From Fusibacter sp963666805 (GTDB lineage Bacteria; Bacillota; Clostridia; Peptostreptococcales; Acidaminobacteraceae): 64,000 nt of DNA. This document shows positions 35,858 to 44,704 of this stretch, piece after piece; within the stretch, counting starts at the first letter, position 1, and every line of letters starts with the position of its first letter. The notes under the pieces are model-generated. The model was not told the DNA's origin, did not search any database, and was given only the letters and a program-made list of their open reading frames with translations. The stretch lies in the NCBI GenBank assembly GCA_963666805.2, contig CAXXWR010000006.1, positions 248,001-312,000 on the forward strand. Direction: 5' to 3'. The translations under genes and the position numbers were made by a program.

Positions 35858-37027
35858 ATGATACACATTGGCGTATTTTTCGGTGGGACAAGCGTTGAAC
35901 ACGAAGTCTCTGTGATTACCGCACATCAAGCGATTACAGTCCTTAACAAAATGGACGGCTACCAAGTTGTCCCCATTTATATTTCAAAACAAAACCATTG
36001 GTATACTGGCGATTATCTTCTAGAAATTGACCATTTCAGAGATTTAAAAGCCGTCTTAAAGAACAGTCAACGCGTCAGCATGATTAAATCAGAGAAAGGT
36101 GCCCTTCTCATTGAAAACCCTGTGAAAAAGTGGGGGCAAGGCATTGTTTCAGAAGTGGATATGGCCTTCCCTATTATTCACGGAACCGGTGGAGAAGATG
36201 GCCTTTTACAAGGATTCTTAGAACACATGGAAATTCCTTATGTTGGCTGTGGTGTTCTCGCTGCCTCTCTAACGATGGATAAGGTTGCCAGTAAACTCTA
36301 CCTTAAAAATTCTGGGGTCCGCGTTGTTGATGGCGAATGGTTTCATTCACATCACTGGGTGCAATATAAAACCAACATTGTGGATGATCTCGAACAAAAA
36401 CTCGGCTACCCGATGATTATAAAACCTGCAGATATTGGTTCAAGTGTCGGTATCAAAACGGCTAAAAATAGGCAGGCTCTTATCGAAGCAATTGAATTCG
36501 CAAGACAGTATTCAACTAAAGTTTTGGTTGAAAAAATGCTAGATAAGATGAGAGAAATCAACATTTCGGTTCTTGGCGATTCAGAAAAGCTCAAATTATC
36601 CGTTGCTGAAGAACCCAAATCAGCCAGTGATATCTTGACCTATGAAGATAAATACATGAGTGAGGGAGGCGGCAACAAGGGAATGTCCGGTTCAATGCGC
36701 GAGATTCCTGCGCGATTAACCCCTCATGAAAAAAACGAAATCGAACGTATGGCAATTGAAGCCTTCATTGCACTGGATTGTGCAGGCGTTGTAAGAATTG
36801 ACTTTATGATAGATGAACGGTCAGGTCATGCCTACATCAACGAATTCAATACCGTTCCGGGTTCCCTTGCCTTTTATCTTTGGGAAGCCAGCGACGTGTC
36901 TTTTGAATCTCTTTTAGCTGAGATGATTGATGCCGCTTTTAGAACTCATCGTCGTAAACACAATGTGGTTAGGACCAATAGCCTTAACCTCCTCAGCAAA
37001 AAAGACCTTAAAGGTTTAAAAAAATAA
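35858..37027 (+). CDS. ddl: D-alanine-D-alanine ligase family protein
   Basis: The ATP-grasp ligase of 389 aa joins two D-amino acids. It has V-F-F-G-G-T-S-V-E-H-E-V-S, H-G-T-G-G-E-D-G, K-P-A-D-I-G-S-S-V-G, a T-Y-E-D-K-Y omega-loop segment with the Tyr usually seen in D-Ala-D-Ala ligases, and the metal-binding I-N-E-F-N-T-V-P-G-S. It lies 23 nt after the MurF-like gene, so product and user of the dipeptide are co-expressed. The F-N-T-V-P-G-S-L-A-F-Y-L-W-E ending differs from E. coli-type Ddl, and specificity (D-Ala, D-Ser or D-Lac) should be treated as open. Confidence 0.88.
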   Translation: MIHIGVFFGGTSVEHEVSVITAHQAITVLNKMDGYQVVPIYISKQNHWYTGDYLLEIDHFRDLKAVLKNSQRVSMIKSEKGALLIENPVKKWGQGIVSEVDMAFPIIHGTGGEDGLLQGFLEHMEIPYVGCGVLAASLTMDKVASKLYLKNSGVRVVDGEWFHSHHWVQYKTNIVDDLEQKLGYPMIIKPADIGSSVGIKTAKNRQALIEAIEFARQYSTKVLVEKMLDKMREINISVLGDSEKLKLSVAEEPKSASDILTYEDKYMSEGGGNKGMSGSMREIPARLTPHEKNEIERMAIEAFIALDCAGVVRIDFMIDERSGHAYINEFNTVPGSLAFYLWEASDVSFESLLAEMIDAAFRTHRRKHNVVRTNSLNLLSKKDLKGLKK

Positions 37028-37149
37028 CGCTTATTTCGCCAATTGATTCTTATATTTATCATCAATTTGTAAAGTTATATTATTTTAAAATATGAGATAA
37101 TATAAGCAAAGCAACTCTCACACGTATTATTGGTAAAAGGGGGAAACAT

Positions 37150-37839
37150 ATGTCTCAACCAAAAATTCTCATTGTCGAGGATGATCTTCAGATTCAAACC
37201 TTACTTAAAGATTATATCAATGCGTCCGGCTATACCGCTATCGTCGCTTCTGATGGCGAAGAAGCTCTTTTAAAATTTGAAAACGAAAAACCACAATTGG
37301 CACTTTTAGATATTATCATTCCAAAAGTAGACGGTTTTGAAGTGTGTCGCAAGATCAGAAATGAGTCCAATATCCCTATTATCATGCTTTCATCTAAAAA
37401 AGAAGATACCGATAAAGTCTTAGCATTGGGATTAGGGGCAGATGACTATATCGAAAAACCTTTTAGCCCACGCGTGCTTGTTGCCAAAATTCAATCTCAA
37501 TTTAGACGGGTTAATGAACTTTCTGGTACACCAAGCTCTGATATTATTTCAATCAACGGTCTCGACCTCGATGTTAAAGCGCGAACCGTAACACTTAATG
37601 GTCAGAATTTACCTTTTTCCGTTAAAGAATTTGAAATTTTACATTATTTAATGCTTAATAAAAATCAAGCCATCTCAAGAGATAAGATTTTTGACGAAAT
37701 CTGGGGCTATAATGAATTTGGTGATATCAATACCGTCACCGTTCATGTCCGCAAAATCAGAGAAAAAATTGAAAAGAACCCATCAGAGCCCCACTATATT
37801 GAAACCGTTTGGGGTATTGGGTATAAATTTAAAGGATAG
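37150..37839 (+). CDS. OmpR-family response regulator
   Basis: The 229-aa regulator has a receiver domain (residues 1-120) with the acid pair Glu10-Asp11-Asp12, phospho-acceptor Asp54 and a conserved Lys in E-K-P-F. A winged-helix DNA-binding domain follows (about 130-229: V-T-V-H-V-R-K-I-R-E-K-I). The partner kinase starts 14 nt downstream. Its position after the MurF/Ddl operon suggests control of wall synthesis, though a 122-nt gap leaves room for a separate promoter. Confidence 0.94.
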   Translation: MSQPKILIVEDDLQIQTLLKDYINASGYTAIVASDGEEALLKFENEKPQLALLDIIIPKVDGFEVCRKIRNESNIPIIMLSSKKEDTDKVLALGLGADDYIEKPFSPRVLVAKIQSQFRRVNELSGTPSSDIISINGLDLDVKARTVTLNGQNLPFSVKEFEILHYLMLNKNQAISRDKIFDEIWGYNEFGDINTVTVHVRKIREKIEKNPSEPHYIETVWGIGYKFKG

Positions 37840-37852
37840 ATAAGGATCGCTC

Positions 37853-38926
37853 ATGAAAAAACCTAAGAACTATTTATCTATAAAATCTAAAATTACACTG
37901 TTAATGAGTACGATGATTGTTTCTCCTGCTTTATTTTTTGTCTATTTTATTATTACCTTTAGAATTGACGCCACAAATCGTACCATTATTCAAAATCCTT
38001 ATATTCTACTGGCTGTGATGACCCTTTTATTGATTGTTTACTTTATGTTTGCTATTTCATTATTGTCACGGTATATTTTCATGCCTCTTTCAGAAATGAA
38101 AAAAGCAGCTGAACACATTAAAGCCGGGAATCTCAACTATCCTATAGATTATTGTCCTGAGAATGAATTTGGCGAATTTTGCAGTGAATTCGATAAAATG
38201 CGCATTCGTTTAAAAGATACTATTTTAGAGCAACACGAACTTGAAAAAAGGCGAAAACGTTTAATTGCAAGTATTACGCACGATTTGAGAACGCCACTTA
38301 CTTCTATTAAGGGTTACGTAGAAGCCTTACAAGATGGAATCGTCAAAGATGAAGAAACCTATAACCAATACCTTGAAACTATCAATCAAAAAGCTGACTT
38401 ACTCAACCATTTGATTGATGATTTATCTGTTTTTACCAAACAAGAACTAGGTGAATTTACACTCAATATAGAACGTATCAACTCAGGTAAATTGCTCAAA
38501 CACTATTTTGGACACAAAAAATCTGAGTTCCAATATACCAACATACGTTTAATTTTGAACCAACCTTTTATTGCTACCTATATTAATGTGGATCCCTATC
38601 GCTTTAATCAAATTCTTGATAACTTGATAGGTAATGCCAAAAAATACGCACATTCTAAAATAGAAATTTCTACCTATGTGGTTAATTATCATCTCAGAAT
38701 ATCCATCAGCGATGATGGCGAAGGCATTCCAAACGACTACCTCCAAAATTTATTTGATCCTTTCTTTATGGTCAATAAGAAAAAAGACCAAAAAGAAAAA
38801 AGAGGCTCTGGTCTGGGACTCGCTATTGTTAAGCAACTCACGGAAGCACATGATGGTACCATCCAAGTAGAAAGTACCTATGGGAAAGGTTCTACCTTCA
38901 CCATAGATATTCCAATTGATCGCTAA
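37853..38926 (+). CDS. Sensor histidine kinase
   Basis: The 357-aa kinase has two membrane helices (residues about 14-36 and 50-75) with only a very short outer loop, a HAMP linker (about 72-125), a HisKA domain with His133 in S-I-T-H-D-L-R-T-P, and an HATPase domain with N-L-I-G-N-A-K-K-Y and G-S-G-L-G-L-A. The lack of a sizeable outer domain points to intramembrane or accessory-protein sensing, as in BceS/LiaS-type envelope-stress kinases. The next gene, a zinc-ribbon membrane protein, could be such an accessory. Confidence 0.93.
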   Translation: MKKPKNYLSIKSKITLLMSTMIVSPALFFVYFIITFRIDATNRTIIQNPYILLAVMTLLLIVYFMFAISLLSRYIFMPLSEMKKAAEHIKAGNLNYPIDYCPENEFGEFCSEFDKMRIRLKDTILEQHELEKRRKRLIASITHDLRTPLTSIKGYVEALQDGIVKDEETYNQYLETINQKADLLNHLIDDLSVFTKQELGEFTLNIERINSGKLLKHYFGHKKSEFQYTNIRLILNQPFIATYINVDPYRFNQILDNLIGNAKKYAHSKIEISTYVVNYHLRISISDDGEGIPNDYLQNLFDPFFMVNKKKDQKEKRGSGLGLAIVKQLTEAHDGTIQVESTYGKGSTFTIDIPIDR

Positions 38927-38961
38927 CTCAACCATGAATGATTGAAAAAGGGGGAATAATC

Positions 38962-40929
38962 ATGAGATGTCCAAATTGTAGCTTTTTAAATCCAGATGAC
39001 GCCGAAGAGTGTAAAATCTGTGGGCATGAATTAAAACCTAAATCTAATAATAGTCGCCATAACGATGATAATATTTCTCAAACCTTAAATGCGATTTTCG
39101 GTCAATCTAATGATTCAACACCGGCACCTTCTGACGCTACCGAAAAGAAATTAGATCCTCGTTTTGAAGAATACTTAGACATCCCTTCTGAAAAAGATAC
39201 GGAAGAAAATGATTTAGAAGCGGATCAATGGCTTGAAGCCCTCCAAAGGGATATCCAAAATGCCGATGCTGAAATTCAAGCCTTAAGGTCTTCAAAAAAC
39301 AGTCAAGACCCCAAAAAACAAGAAGATAAATCACCTGCTTTAGGAGATTCACCAGATGCCAGTTTAAACGAAGTGCCTTATGCTGCTTTAAATCAAACTA
39401 TCGGAGAGGCTGAAAATATCACACCTGTTACAGGGCGCGACATCAATACGCCAACCGCTCATCCAATTGACTCAGAAGCAAGTGAACCCGTCAAAAATAC
39501 ACCGGAACCTAAAGTTAACCCTACACCTGAACCTGAATCAAGCACCCCAAGTGGTCATGAAGCAAAATCAACTGATAACCAGCAAGTGCCCTACGAAGGC
39601 CTTTCTGAAACGGTTGCTTCACCTGATAACTTGTCATCGACTCCCCTACATAATCCAGTGGGGCTAGACCCTTTGACAGAAGAGCCTGAATCTGAACTCG
39701 GTCCAGAAGAAGACTATTTTGACTCTAAGGCAGAAGAGGACATTGAAGAAAGTATCAATATCAATTTAACACAACACCCTATAAACGAAACAACAGGCAG
39801 GGATGATTATAGAGACGGCTCTTATGACTATGCTGACGGCCTCATTGATGAACAAGACTATGAAGGTGATGATAAGCCCAACCGTTCTCGCCAACATATT
39901 ATTATTTTAGCTGCTGTTCTCGCTATCATTTTGATCATTCTCTTCATTAAAAGTCTCACTCAATCACCAGAGACAACAGAACCACTTGCTCCGGGTTCAA
40001 ATGGCGAGCAACTCATAGATGTAACACCACCTATCAGTACGCTAGATGACATCTATAGTTTCGTTGATACCTTCTATTCCAAGCTTTCTGATTATGTGAA
40101 TACGGGAACACTCGGTGTAACCTCGCTCTTTACCAATAGCCAAGAGGCACTCTCACAACTTTCAGACTACAGAGAAGCTGGTAATATTATTGCTTATGAC
40201 TATGAACCTTTTGACGACTTAGATGTTTCAAGCGACCCCCTTACACTTACCGTAACGGCCAATATTACACGTATCGTTAACGACGTTGAGACACCTATCA
40301 AATCCAATTGGACTTTTGTTTTAGATCGTAGCAGTGGTCAATATATGATTTCGTCACTTAAAATAGAACCTTTGAATAACAATAATGATTTTTCTGATTC
40401 TCAATCGGGTAATAATAACTCAAGCGATGCTTCAGATAACACGTCAAACAATAATGGTAATCAAAATACAGCTGATCCAACGCCTAACACTACACCTGAA
40501 CAGATTAAGCCTGAAGGTTTTATCAATAGCGGTTCCTTCTCTGGTGGCGTTATAGCTGATGGACAAGATGTTGCTAACATCCGATATGGTCGGCATGAAG
40601 CCTTCGAAAGATTGGTTTTTGACCTTTACAAATGGACAGGCTATAATTCTGGAGATGCGCCTTCTGAAACGGTTGATGAAGCATGTCATTTTGATGCGAC
40701 ACTCTCCGAAGATGGTCAAACCATTACCTTGATTTTCTCTGGTGCACGTGCTGGGAGTGCAGCTATTCCTAATTTGACAGGAAGTACATCTATAGATACC
40801 ATTGCTATTTTTTATCCAAGTGATGATTCGTCTGTTGGCGTTACTATTAAACTCAAATCACCAAGTGCCTTTAAAGCTTTTGCATTAAAAAGCCCCGGAA
40901 AAGTTGTTGTTGATGTGATGCCTCGATAA
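38962..40929 (+). CDS. Zinc-ribbon, single-pass membrane protein with AMIN-like C-terminus
   Basis: The 655-aa protein starts with a C-P-N-C ... C-x-I-C zinc ribbon (residues 2-20) and runs through a 280-residue acidic, Pro/Ser/Glu-rich cytoplasmic linker that contains two related V-P-Y-x-x-L-x-x-T-V segments. It crosses the membrane once (near residue 310-330, I-I-I-L-A-A-V-L-A-I-I-L) and ends outside in a two-part region. The last 120 residues (I-R-Y-G-R-H-E-A-F-E-R-L-V-F-D ... G-K-V-V-V-D-V) resemble AMIN-like domains that bind wall glycans. The start at 38962 has GGGGG 7 nt upstream. It probably links wall state to a cytoplasmic partner. Confidence 0.82.
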   Translation: MRCPNCSFLNPDDAEECKICGHELKPKSNNSRHNDDNISQTLNAIFGQSNDSTPAPSDATEKKLDPRFEEYLDIPSEKDTEENDLEADQWLEALQRDIQNADAEIQALRSSKNSQDPKKQEDKSPALGDSPDASLNEVPYAALNQTIGEAENITPVTGRDINTPTAHPIDSEASEPVKNTPEPKVNPTPEPESSTPSGHEAKSTDNQQVPYEGLSETVASPDNLSSTPLHNPVGLDPLTEEPESELGPEEDYFDSKAEEDIEESININLTQHPINETTGRDDYRDGSYDYADGLIDEQDYEGDDKPNRSRQHIIILAAVLAIILIILFIKSLTQSPETTEPLAPGSNGEQLIDVTPPISTLDDIYSFVDTFYSKLSDYVNTGTLGVTSLFTNSQEALSQLSDYREAGNIIAYDYEPFDDLDVSSDPLTLTVTANITRIVNDVETPIKSNWTFVLDRSSGQYMISSLKIEPLNNNNDFSDSQSGNNNSSDASDNTSNNNGNQNTADPTPNTTPEQIKPEGFINSGSFSGGVIADGQDVANIRYGRHEAFERLVFDLYKWTGYNSGDAPSETVDEACHFDATLSEDGQTITLIFSGARAGSAAIPNLTGSTSIDTIAIFYPSDDSSVGVTIKLKSPSAFKAFALKSPGKVVVDVMPR

Positions 40930-40960
40930 CTTTTAATCACTTAAAGGATGTGATCACACG

Positions 40961-41815
40961 ATGCCTTTTAACCTTAATACACCATTGATTCAACATGTAA
41001 TACAAACACTCATTGTCGTAGTTGTACTCTGGTTTATCGACAAAGTGATGATTACTCTTTTTCATCGACGGAGTAGGGATGTCGTCAAATTTTATCATCT
41101 CAAAAAGAGTATTCAATACTTTTTCGTGACTATTGGCTTTATTATTATCTTAGGGATATGGTTTTCAGACATTAAAAGTCTTTCTACCTTCTTAGGCCTT
41201 ATTTCAGCAGGTATTGCAATTGCCCTTAGAGATCCGCTCGTCAATATTGCTGCTTGGTTCTTCATCATGTGGCGTAAACCCTTTGAAGCAGGTGACCGCA
41301 TTAGTGTTTCCGATGTTTCTGGAGACGTCATTGACCAACGCCTCTTTCAATTTAGTTTGAATGAGATCAATGGTTACAATGAATCTGACCAGAGTACAGG
41401 ACGGGTTATCCATGTTCCTAATTCTAAAGTTTTTAGTGATAACATTATCAATTTTGGCCAAGGTTTTGCCTATATTTGGAACGAGATTAGTATCATGCTT
41501 ACCTTTGAAAGCAATTGGGAAAAGGCCAAAGTCACCTTTCTCCAATTTGCAGAAGATTATGGCGAAAAATTAAGCCTTGAAGCTGAAAAACAGCTCAAAG
41601 AATCCGCTAAAAAGTACATGATTTATTACAATAAGCTAACCCCCATTGTTTACACCAGTATCAAAGAGAGTGGGGTTGTCCTTACTATCCGTTACCTTTG
41701 CGAACCCCGTCGCCGCCGGTCGTCAAGTGAAAAGATCAATGAAGCTGTTCTTAAATACGTTGCTTCACAAGATGATCTTGACTTTGCTTATCCGACCCAT
41801 CGCATTGTCAAATAG
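40961..41815 (+). CDS. MscS-type mechanosensitive channel
   Basis: The 284-aa channel has three N-terminal helices. The third is Gly/Ala-rich (F-L-G-L-I-S-A-G-I-A-I-A-L-R-D-P-L-V-N-I-A), as in MscS pores, followed by the beta domain (F-E-A-G-D-R-I) and an alpha/beta C-terminal cage region. The usual V-x-x-I-x-x-R-x-T motif is altered to the Q-R-L-F-Q-F region. It lies 31 nt after the zinc-ribbon gene and ends at a bidirectional terminator, so it may be the last gene of the wall-stress cluster; emergency solute release fits that setting. Confidence 0.88.
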   Translation: MPFNLNTPLIQHVIQTLIVVVVLWFIDKVMITLFHRRSRDVVKFYHLKKSIQYFFVTIGFIIILGIWFSDIKSLSTFLGLISAGIAIALRDPLVNIAAWFFIMWRKPFEAGDRISVSDVSGDVIDQRLFQFSLNEINGYNESDQSTGRVIHVPNSKVFSDNIINFGQGFAYIWNEISIMLTFESNWEKAKVTFLQFAEDYGEKLSLEAEKQLKESAKKYMIYYNKLTPIVYTSIKESGVVLTIRYLCEPRRRRSSSEKINEAVLKYVASQDDLDFAYPTHRIVK

Positions 41816-41825
41816 AAAAGCTAAA

Positions 41826-41863
41826 AAAGACCTCTATCTCATCAAAGATAAAGGTCTTTTTTT
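41826..41863 (+). terminator. Bidirectional terminator after the MscS gene
   Basis: AAAAGACCT pairs with AGGTCTTTT, with an inner TATCT/AGATA arm, and T-runs occur on both strands. It serves the converging 41910-42320 gene as well. Confidence 0.88.
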
Positions 41864-41909
41864 AGTTTTTACTGAAATTTATTTCATACATCAATTGAGT
41901 CACATGTGA

Positions 41910-42320
41910 TTAATGTCTCACTGGTTTAATAAGGGCAAATACTAGGAATAAAATAAGGGCTGGTACTGCAAAAGCAACCACAAGACCAATAGCAAGGCCA
42001 ATGATGCCAACAACTAAACCAATAATCCCACCAATAATACCTAAAACCAATCCCACTATTCCAGTAACGAGCGCTACAATAAACCCAATCAATCCTGTTG
42101 CGCCTACAAACAAGCCACCGAAAATGCCAGTGACCATATGCCATAAGCCTACTAGAACACCAGAAATCAATTTAAATGGAAATGCAATAATACTCCCAAC
42201 TGGTATAAAATACATTGCTAAACCTGCAATGGCTCCAAACAAAAGTGCCTTTTCAATCGTATATCCTTTATCATAAAGCACTTTGGAAACAATAGCCAAT
42301 GTAATAACTGCTAATATCAT
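41910..42320 (-). CDS. Small Gly/Ile-rich membrane protein, unknown function
   Basis: The 136-aa protein is almost entirely hydrophobic. After a first helix and a short polar stretch (residues 17-25), it has about 90 residues of repeated G-x-x-G and G-I-I-G-x-V-V-G-type pattern (residues about 45-120), consistent with several tightly packed helices or helical hairpins, as in glycine-zipper proteins. A GGAGGG site precedes the ATG. I do not recognise the family, and nothing in the neighbourhood suggests a role. Confidence 0.7.
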   Translation of the reverse strand: MILAVITLAIVSKVLYDKGYTIEKALLFGAIAGLAMYFIPVGSIIAFPFKLISGVLVGLWHMVTGIFGGLFVGATGLIGFIVALVTGIVGLVLGIIGGIIGLVVGIIGLAIGLVVAFAVPALILFLVFALIKPVRH

Positions 42321-42419
42321 AATGCTCCCTCCCGTTTTCTTATTATAATCCTATCATACCCTAGTCTTCTATAAATTAAATTAAGCAATGATTAGAATCA
42401 CGTAAGAAAAACAGAGGAA

Positions 42420-42638
42420 TTAAATTAATCGATGCCGATGTAAAATCATATATGCATTTTCCACATCCTCTAAACCATAGCGTTTGGGTAGCATCTGTAG
42501 GGTTTCTTCAACCACACTTGTCATTGTCACTTCTCCATAGAGAGCAGTTACCACATCCACTGCTTTAGTCATTGATAGATAGACTTCCATTAATCTATCA
42601 TCTTTTACATCAATCACTTTTCTAATTGACTCTTCCAT
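42420..42638 (-). CDS. Hypothetical protein, 72 aa
   Basis: Small acidic, probably all-helical protein (M-E-E-S-I-R-K-V-I-D-V-K-D-D-R-L-M-E start) ending in H-R-H-R-L-I. The frame extends to 42662, but AAAGGAAA lies within that extension, 12 nt before the ATG at 42638. No membrane helix, Cys pair or known motif. It has its own position between divergent spacers and could be regulatory, but I do not recognise it. Confidence 0.6.
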   Translation of the reverse strand: MEESIRKVIDVKDDRLMEVYLSMTKAVDVVTALYGEVTMTSVVEETLQMLPKRYGLEDVENAYMILHRHRLI

Positions 42639-42802
42639 AAACAAGTTTCCTTTCTTCTTCATTGACCTACTGATTTTTTAAATCTTCTATTTTATTAAAC
42701 ATTAATTCTATTTTTATTGTAGACGATTTTGGCTTCTAATAAACACAATATGATAAGTCTTTACATGTATTTAACCCCTATTAGATGGATTTAACATTCT
42801 CC

Positions 42803-42839
42803 AAAAAAAAGGATAACAGCCTAATGGCTATTATCCTTA
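42803..42839 (-). terminator. Terminator of the acyl-CoA dehydrogenase-etf operon
   Basis: AAGGATA-x-AGCC pairs with GGCT-x-TATCCTT and is followed by eight T on the minus strand, 35 nt after the etfA stop. Confidence 0.88.
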
Positions 42840-42873
42840 ACTTTATCATTATTGATCGGTCAGTTATAATACA

Positions 42874-43893
42874 TTATTCTTGAACTTTTTTAGTGGCGTT
42901 AATTTTAGCAATTTTTTCAGCAACAAGTGGTACGATTTTAGCATAATCACCAACAACACCTAAATCTGCCACTTCATTGATAGGGGCATCTTTATCTTTA
43001 TTGATCGCGATAATTAATTCTGATTCTTCCATACCAGCGACATGTTGGATAGCGCCTGAAATACCGCAAGCGATATAAAGGTCAGGACGTACAGTTTTAC
43101 CTGTTTGACCTACTTGTCTGTCATGGTCTAACCAGCCACTGTCTACAGCAGCTCTTGAGGCAGATACCATTCCATTCATTTCAGCAGCTAAGTTATCAAG
43201 TACTTTGAATCCTTCTGCAGAACCTAAACCACGGCCCCCAGAAACAAGAACACTTGCTTCTTGAATATCAAGTTTAGAAGCTTCCACTTTTTCAAATGAA
43301 ACGACTTCTACACATTGTGAATTCTTTTCAATTGCAATTTCTTTTGTAGCGATTTCGCCAGTACGAGCAGCATCTCTTATCATTTTAGTCATAACGCCAG
43401 GTCTTACTGTAGACATTTGAGGTCTATGATCTGGAGAAACGATAGTTGCCATGATGTTACCACCAAATGCTGGACGTGTCATTAACAATTTTCTATCTTC
43501 ATCAATTTCAAGAGATGTACAGTCAGCTGTTAAACCTGTTTTAAGTCTAGCTGAAACTCTTGGTCCTAAGTCACGACCAATTGAAGTTGCACCAAATAAA
43601 ACCACTTCAGGTTTTTCATCGGTAATCACTTTAGTTACAACTTGAGCATAAGGTTCAGTTGTATATAATTCTAACGCTTTATCATTAACTAAAAGCACTT
43701 TGTCAGCGCCGTATTCAACTAATAATTTACCATGTTTTTCTACTTCGTATCCAGGTAATAAAGCAGTAAGTTCTACGCCAAGTTCATCAGCGAGTTTACG
43801 ACCTTTACCCAATAATTCTAATGAAACATTTTGAATTTCGTTGTAACGTTGTTCAACGAAAACCAAAACACCTTTGTAATCATTAATATTCAT
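42874..43893 (-). CDS. etfA: Electron transfer flavoprotein alpha subunit
   Basis: FAD-binding subunit (339 aa) that passes electrons to or from the acyl-CoA dehydrogenase. The C-terminal FAD domain has V-S-G-G-R-G-L-G, S-R-A-A-V-D-S-G, the Q-V-G-Q-T-G-K motif and Y-I-A-C-G-I-S-G-A-I-Q-H, all typical. It is the last gene of an operon in the order dehydrogenase-etfB-etfA. In butyrate-forming Clostridia this trio is often electron-bifurcating (NADH to crotonyl-CoA and ferredoxin); that is inference here. Confidence 0.96.
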   Translation of the reverse strand: MNINDYKGVLVFVEQRYNEIQNVSLELLGKGRKLADELGVELTALLPGYEVEKHGKLLVEYGADKVLLVNDKALELYTTEPYAQVVTKVITDEKPEVVLFGATSIGRDLGPRVSARLKTGLTADCTSLEIDEDRKLLMTRPAFGGNIMATIVSPDHRPQMSTVRPGVMTKMIRDAARTGEIATKEIAIEKNSQCVEVVSFEKVEASKLDIQEASVLVSGGRGLGSAEGFKVLDNLAAEMNGMVSASRAAVDSGWLDHDRQVGQTGKTVRPDLYIACGISGAIQHVAGMEESELIIAINKDKDAPINEVADLGVVGDYAKIVPLVAEKIAKINATKKVQE

Positions 43894-43908
43894 GAGTGCT
43901 CCTCCTTA

Positions 43909-44691
43909 TTAAATAATGAATTTCTCTTGAAGTTTGTCTACAATTGCTTGTGCCACTTCTTGTGGTGTACCTTCTACAACTTTACCAGCTGCTTTAACAC
44001 CCTTAGTGAACGATTTTTTAACTTTTGTAGGCGAACCTTTGAGACCCATATCTTCAGGATTTGCATCAATATCAGCAAAAGTCCAAGTTTCAATTTCAAG
44101 TGATCTATGTGCATCAATTAAACCTTTGATGTTCATATATCTTGGTTCATTCATATCTGAAAGTGCTGTAATAAGGCATGGATATCCCACTTTAATCATT
44201 TGGAATCCATCTTCAAATGAACGTTTAACAATTGCATGATCTCCTTTGTCTTCTAAATCAGACACATAAGAGATTTGTGGTAAACCTAAATGTTCAGCAA
44301 TTTGTGGTCCAACTTGTGCAGTATCGCCATCAATTGCTTGTCTACCAGTGATTACAAGATCATAATCTAATTTTTTAAGTGCTGCTGCAATAGTTGTTGA
44401 TGTTGCAAGTGTATCTGCACCAGCAAAAGCTCTATCTGTTAATAAAATTACTCTGTCAGCACCCATTGCATAAGCTTCTTGTAAAGCTTTTTTAGCTTGA
44501 GGTGGTCCCATTGTAATAACTGTAATTTCTGCTCCATTTTGTTCTTTTAATCTGATTGCGGCTTCAAGACCGGCTTTATCATCAGGGTTGATGATACTCG
44601 GTACGCCATCTCTGATTAAAGTACCAGTTTTTGGATCTAATTTTACTTCATTAGTATCTGGTACTTGTTTTATACAAACAACGATCTTCAT
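43909..44691 (-). CDS. etfB: Electron transfer flavoprotein beta subunit
   Basis: Nucleotide-binding partner of EtfA, 260 aa. It has the start K-I-V-V-C-I-K-Q-V-P-D-T, the I-N-P-D-D-K-A-G-L-E-A-A segment, the binding-site region G-R-Q-A-I-D-G-D-T-A-Q-V-G-P, and the E-P-R-Y-M-N-I-K-G recognition-loop region that docks to the dehydrogenase. The GGAGGG ribosome site and 13-nt spacing from the dehydrogenase gene support one transcript. Confidence 0.96.
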   Translation of the reverse strand: MKIVVCIKQVPDTNEVKLDPKTGTLIRDGVPSIINPDDKAGLEAAIRLKEQNGAEITVITMGPPQAKKALQEAYAMGADRVILLTDRAFAGADTLATSTTIAAALKKLDYDLVITGRQAIDGDTAQVGPQIAEHLGLPQISYVSDLEDKGDHAIVKRSFEDGFQMIKVGYPCLITALSDMNEPRYMNIKGLIDAHRSLEIETWTFADIDANPEDMGLKGSPTKVKKSFTKGVKAAGKVVEGTPQEVAQAIVDKLQEKFII

Positions 44692-44704
44692 CTTAATCCC
44701 TCCA

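Noticed and set aside
35858..38926. Ddl next to a response regulator and kinase suggested vancomycin resistance (VanRS type)
   Set aside because: There is no vanH- or vanX-like gene; the partners are a MurF-like ligase and an alpha/beta hydrolase, and the ligase keeps a Tyr-containing omega loop as in D-Ala-D-Ala enzymes.
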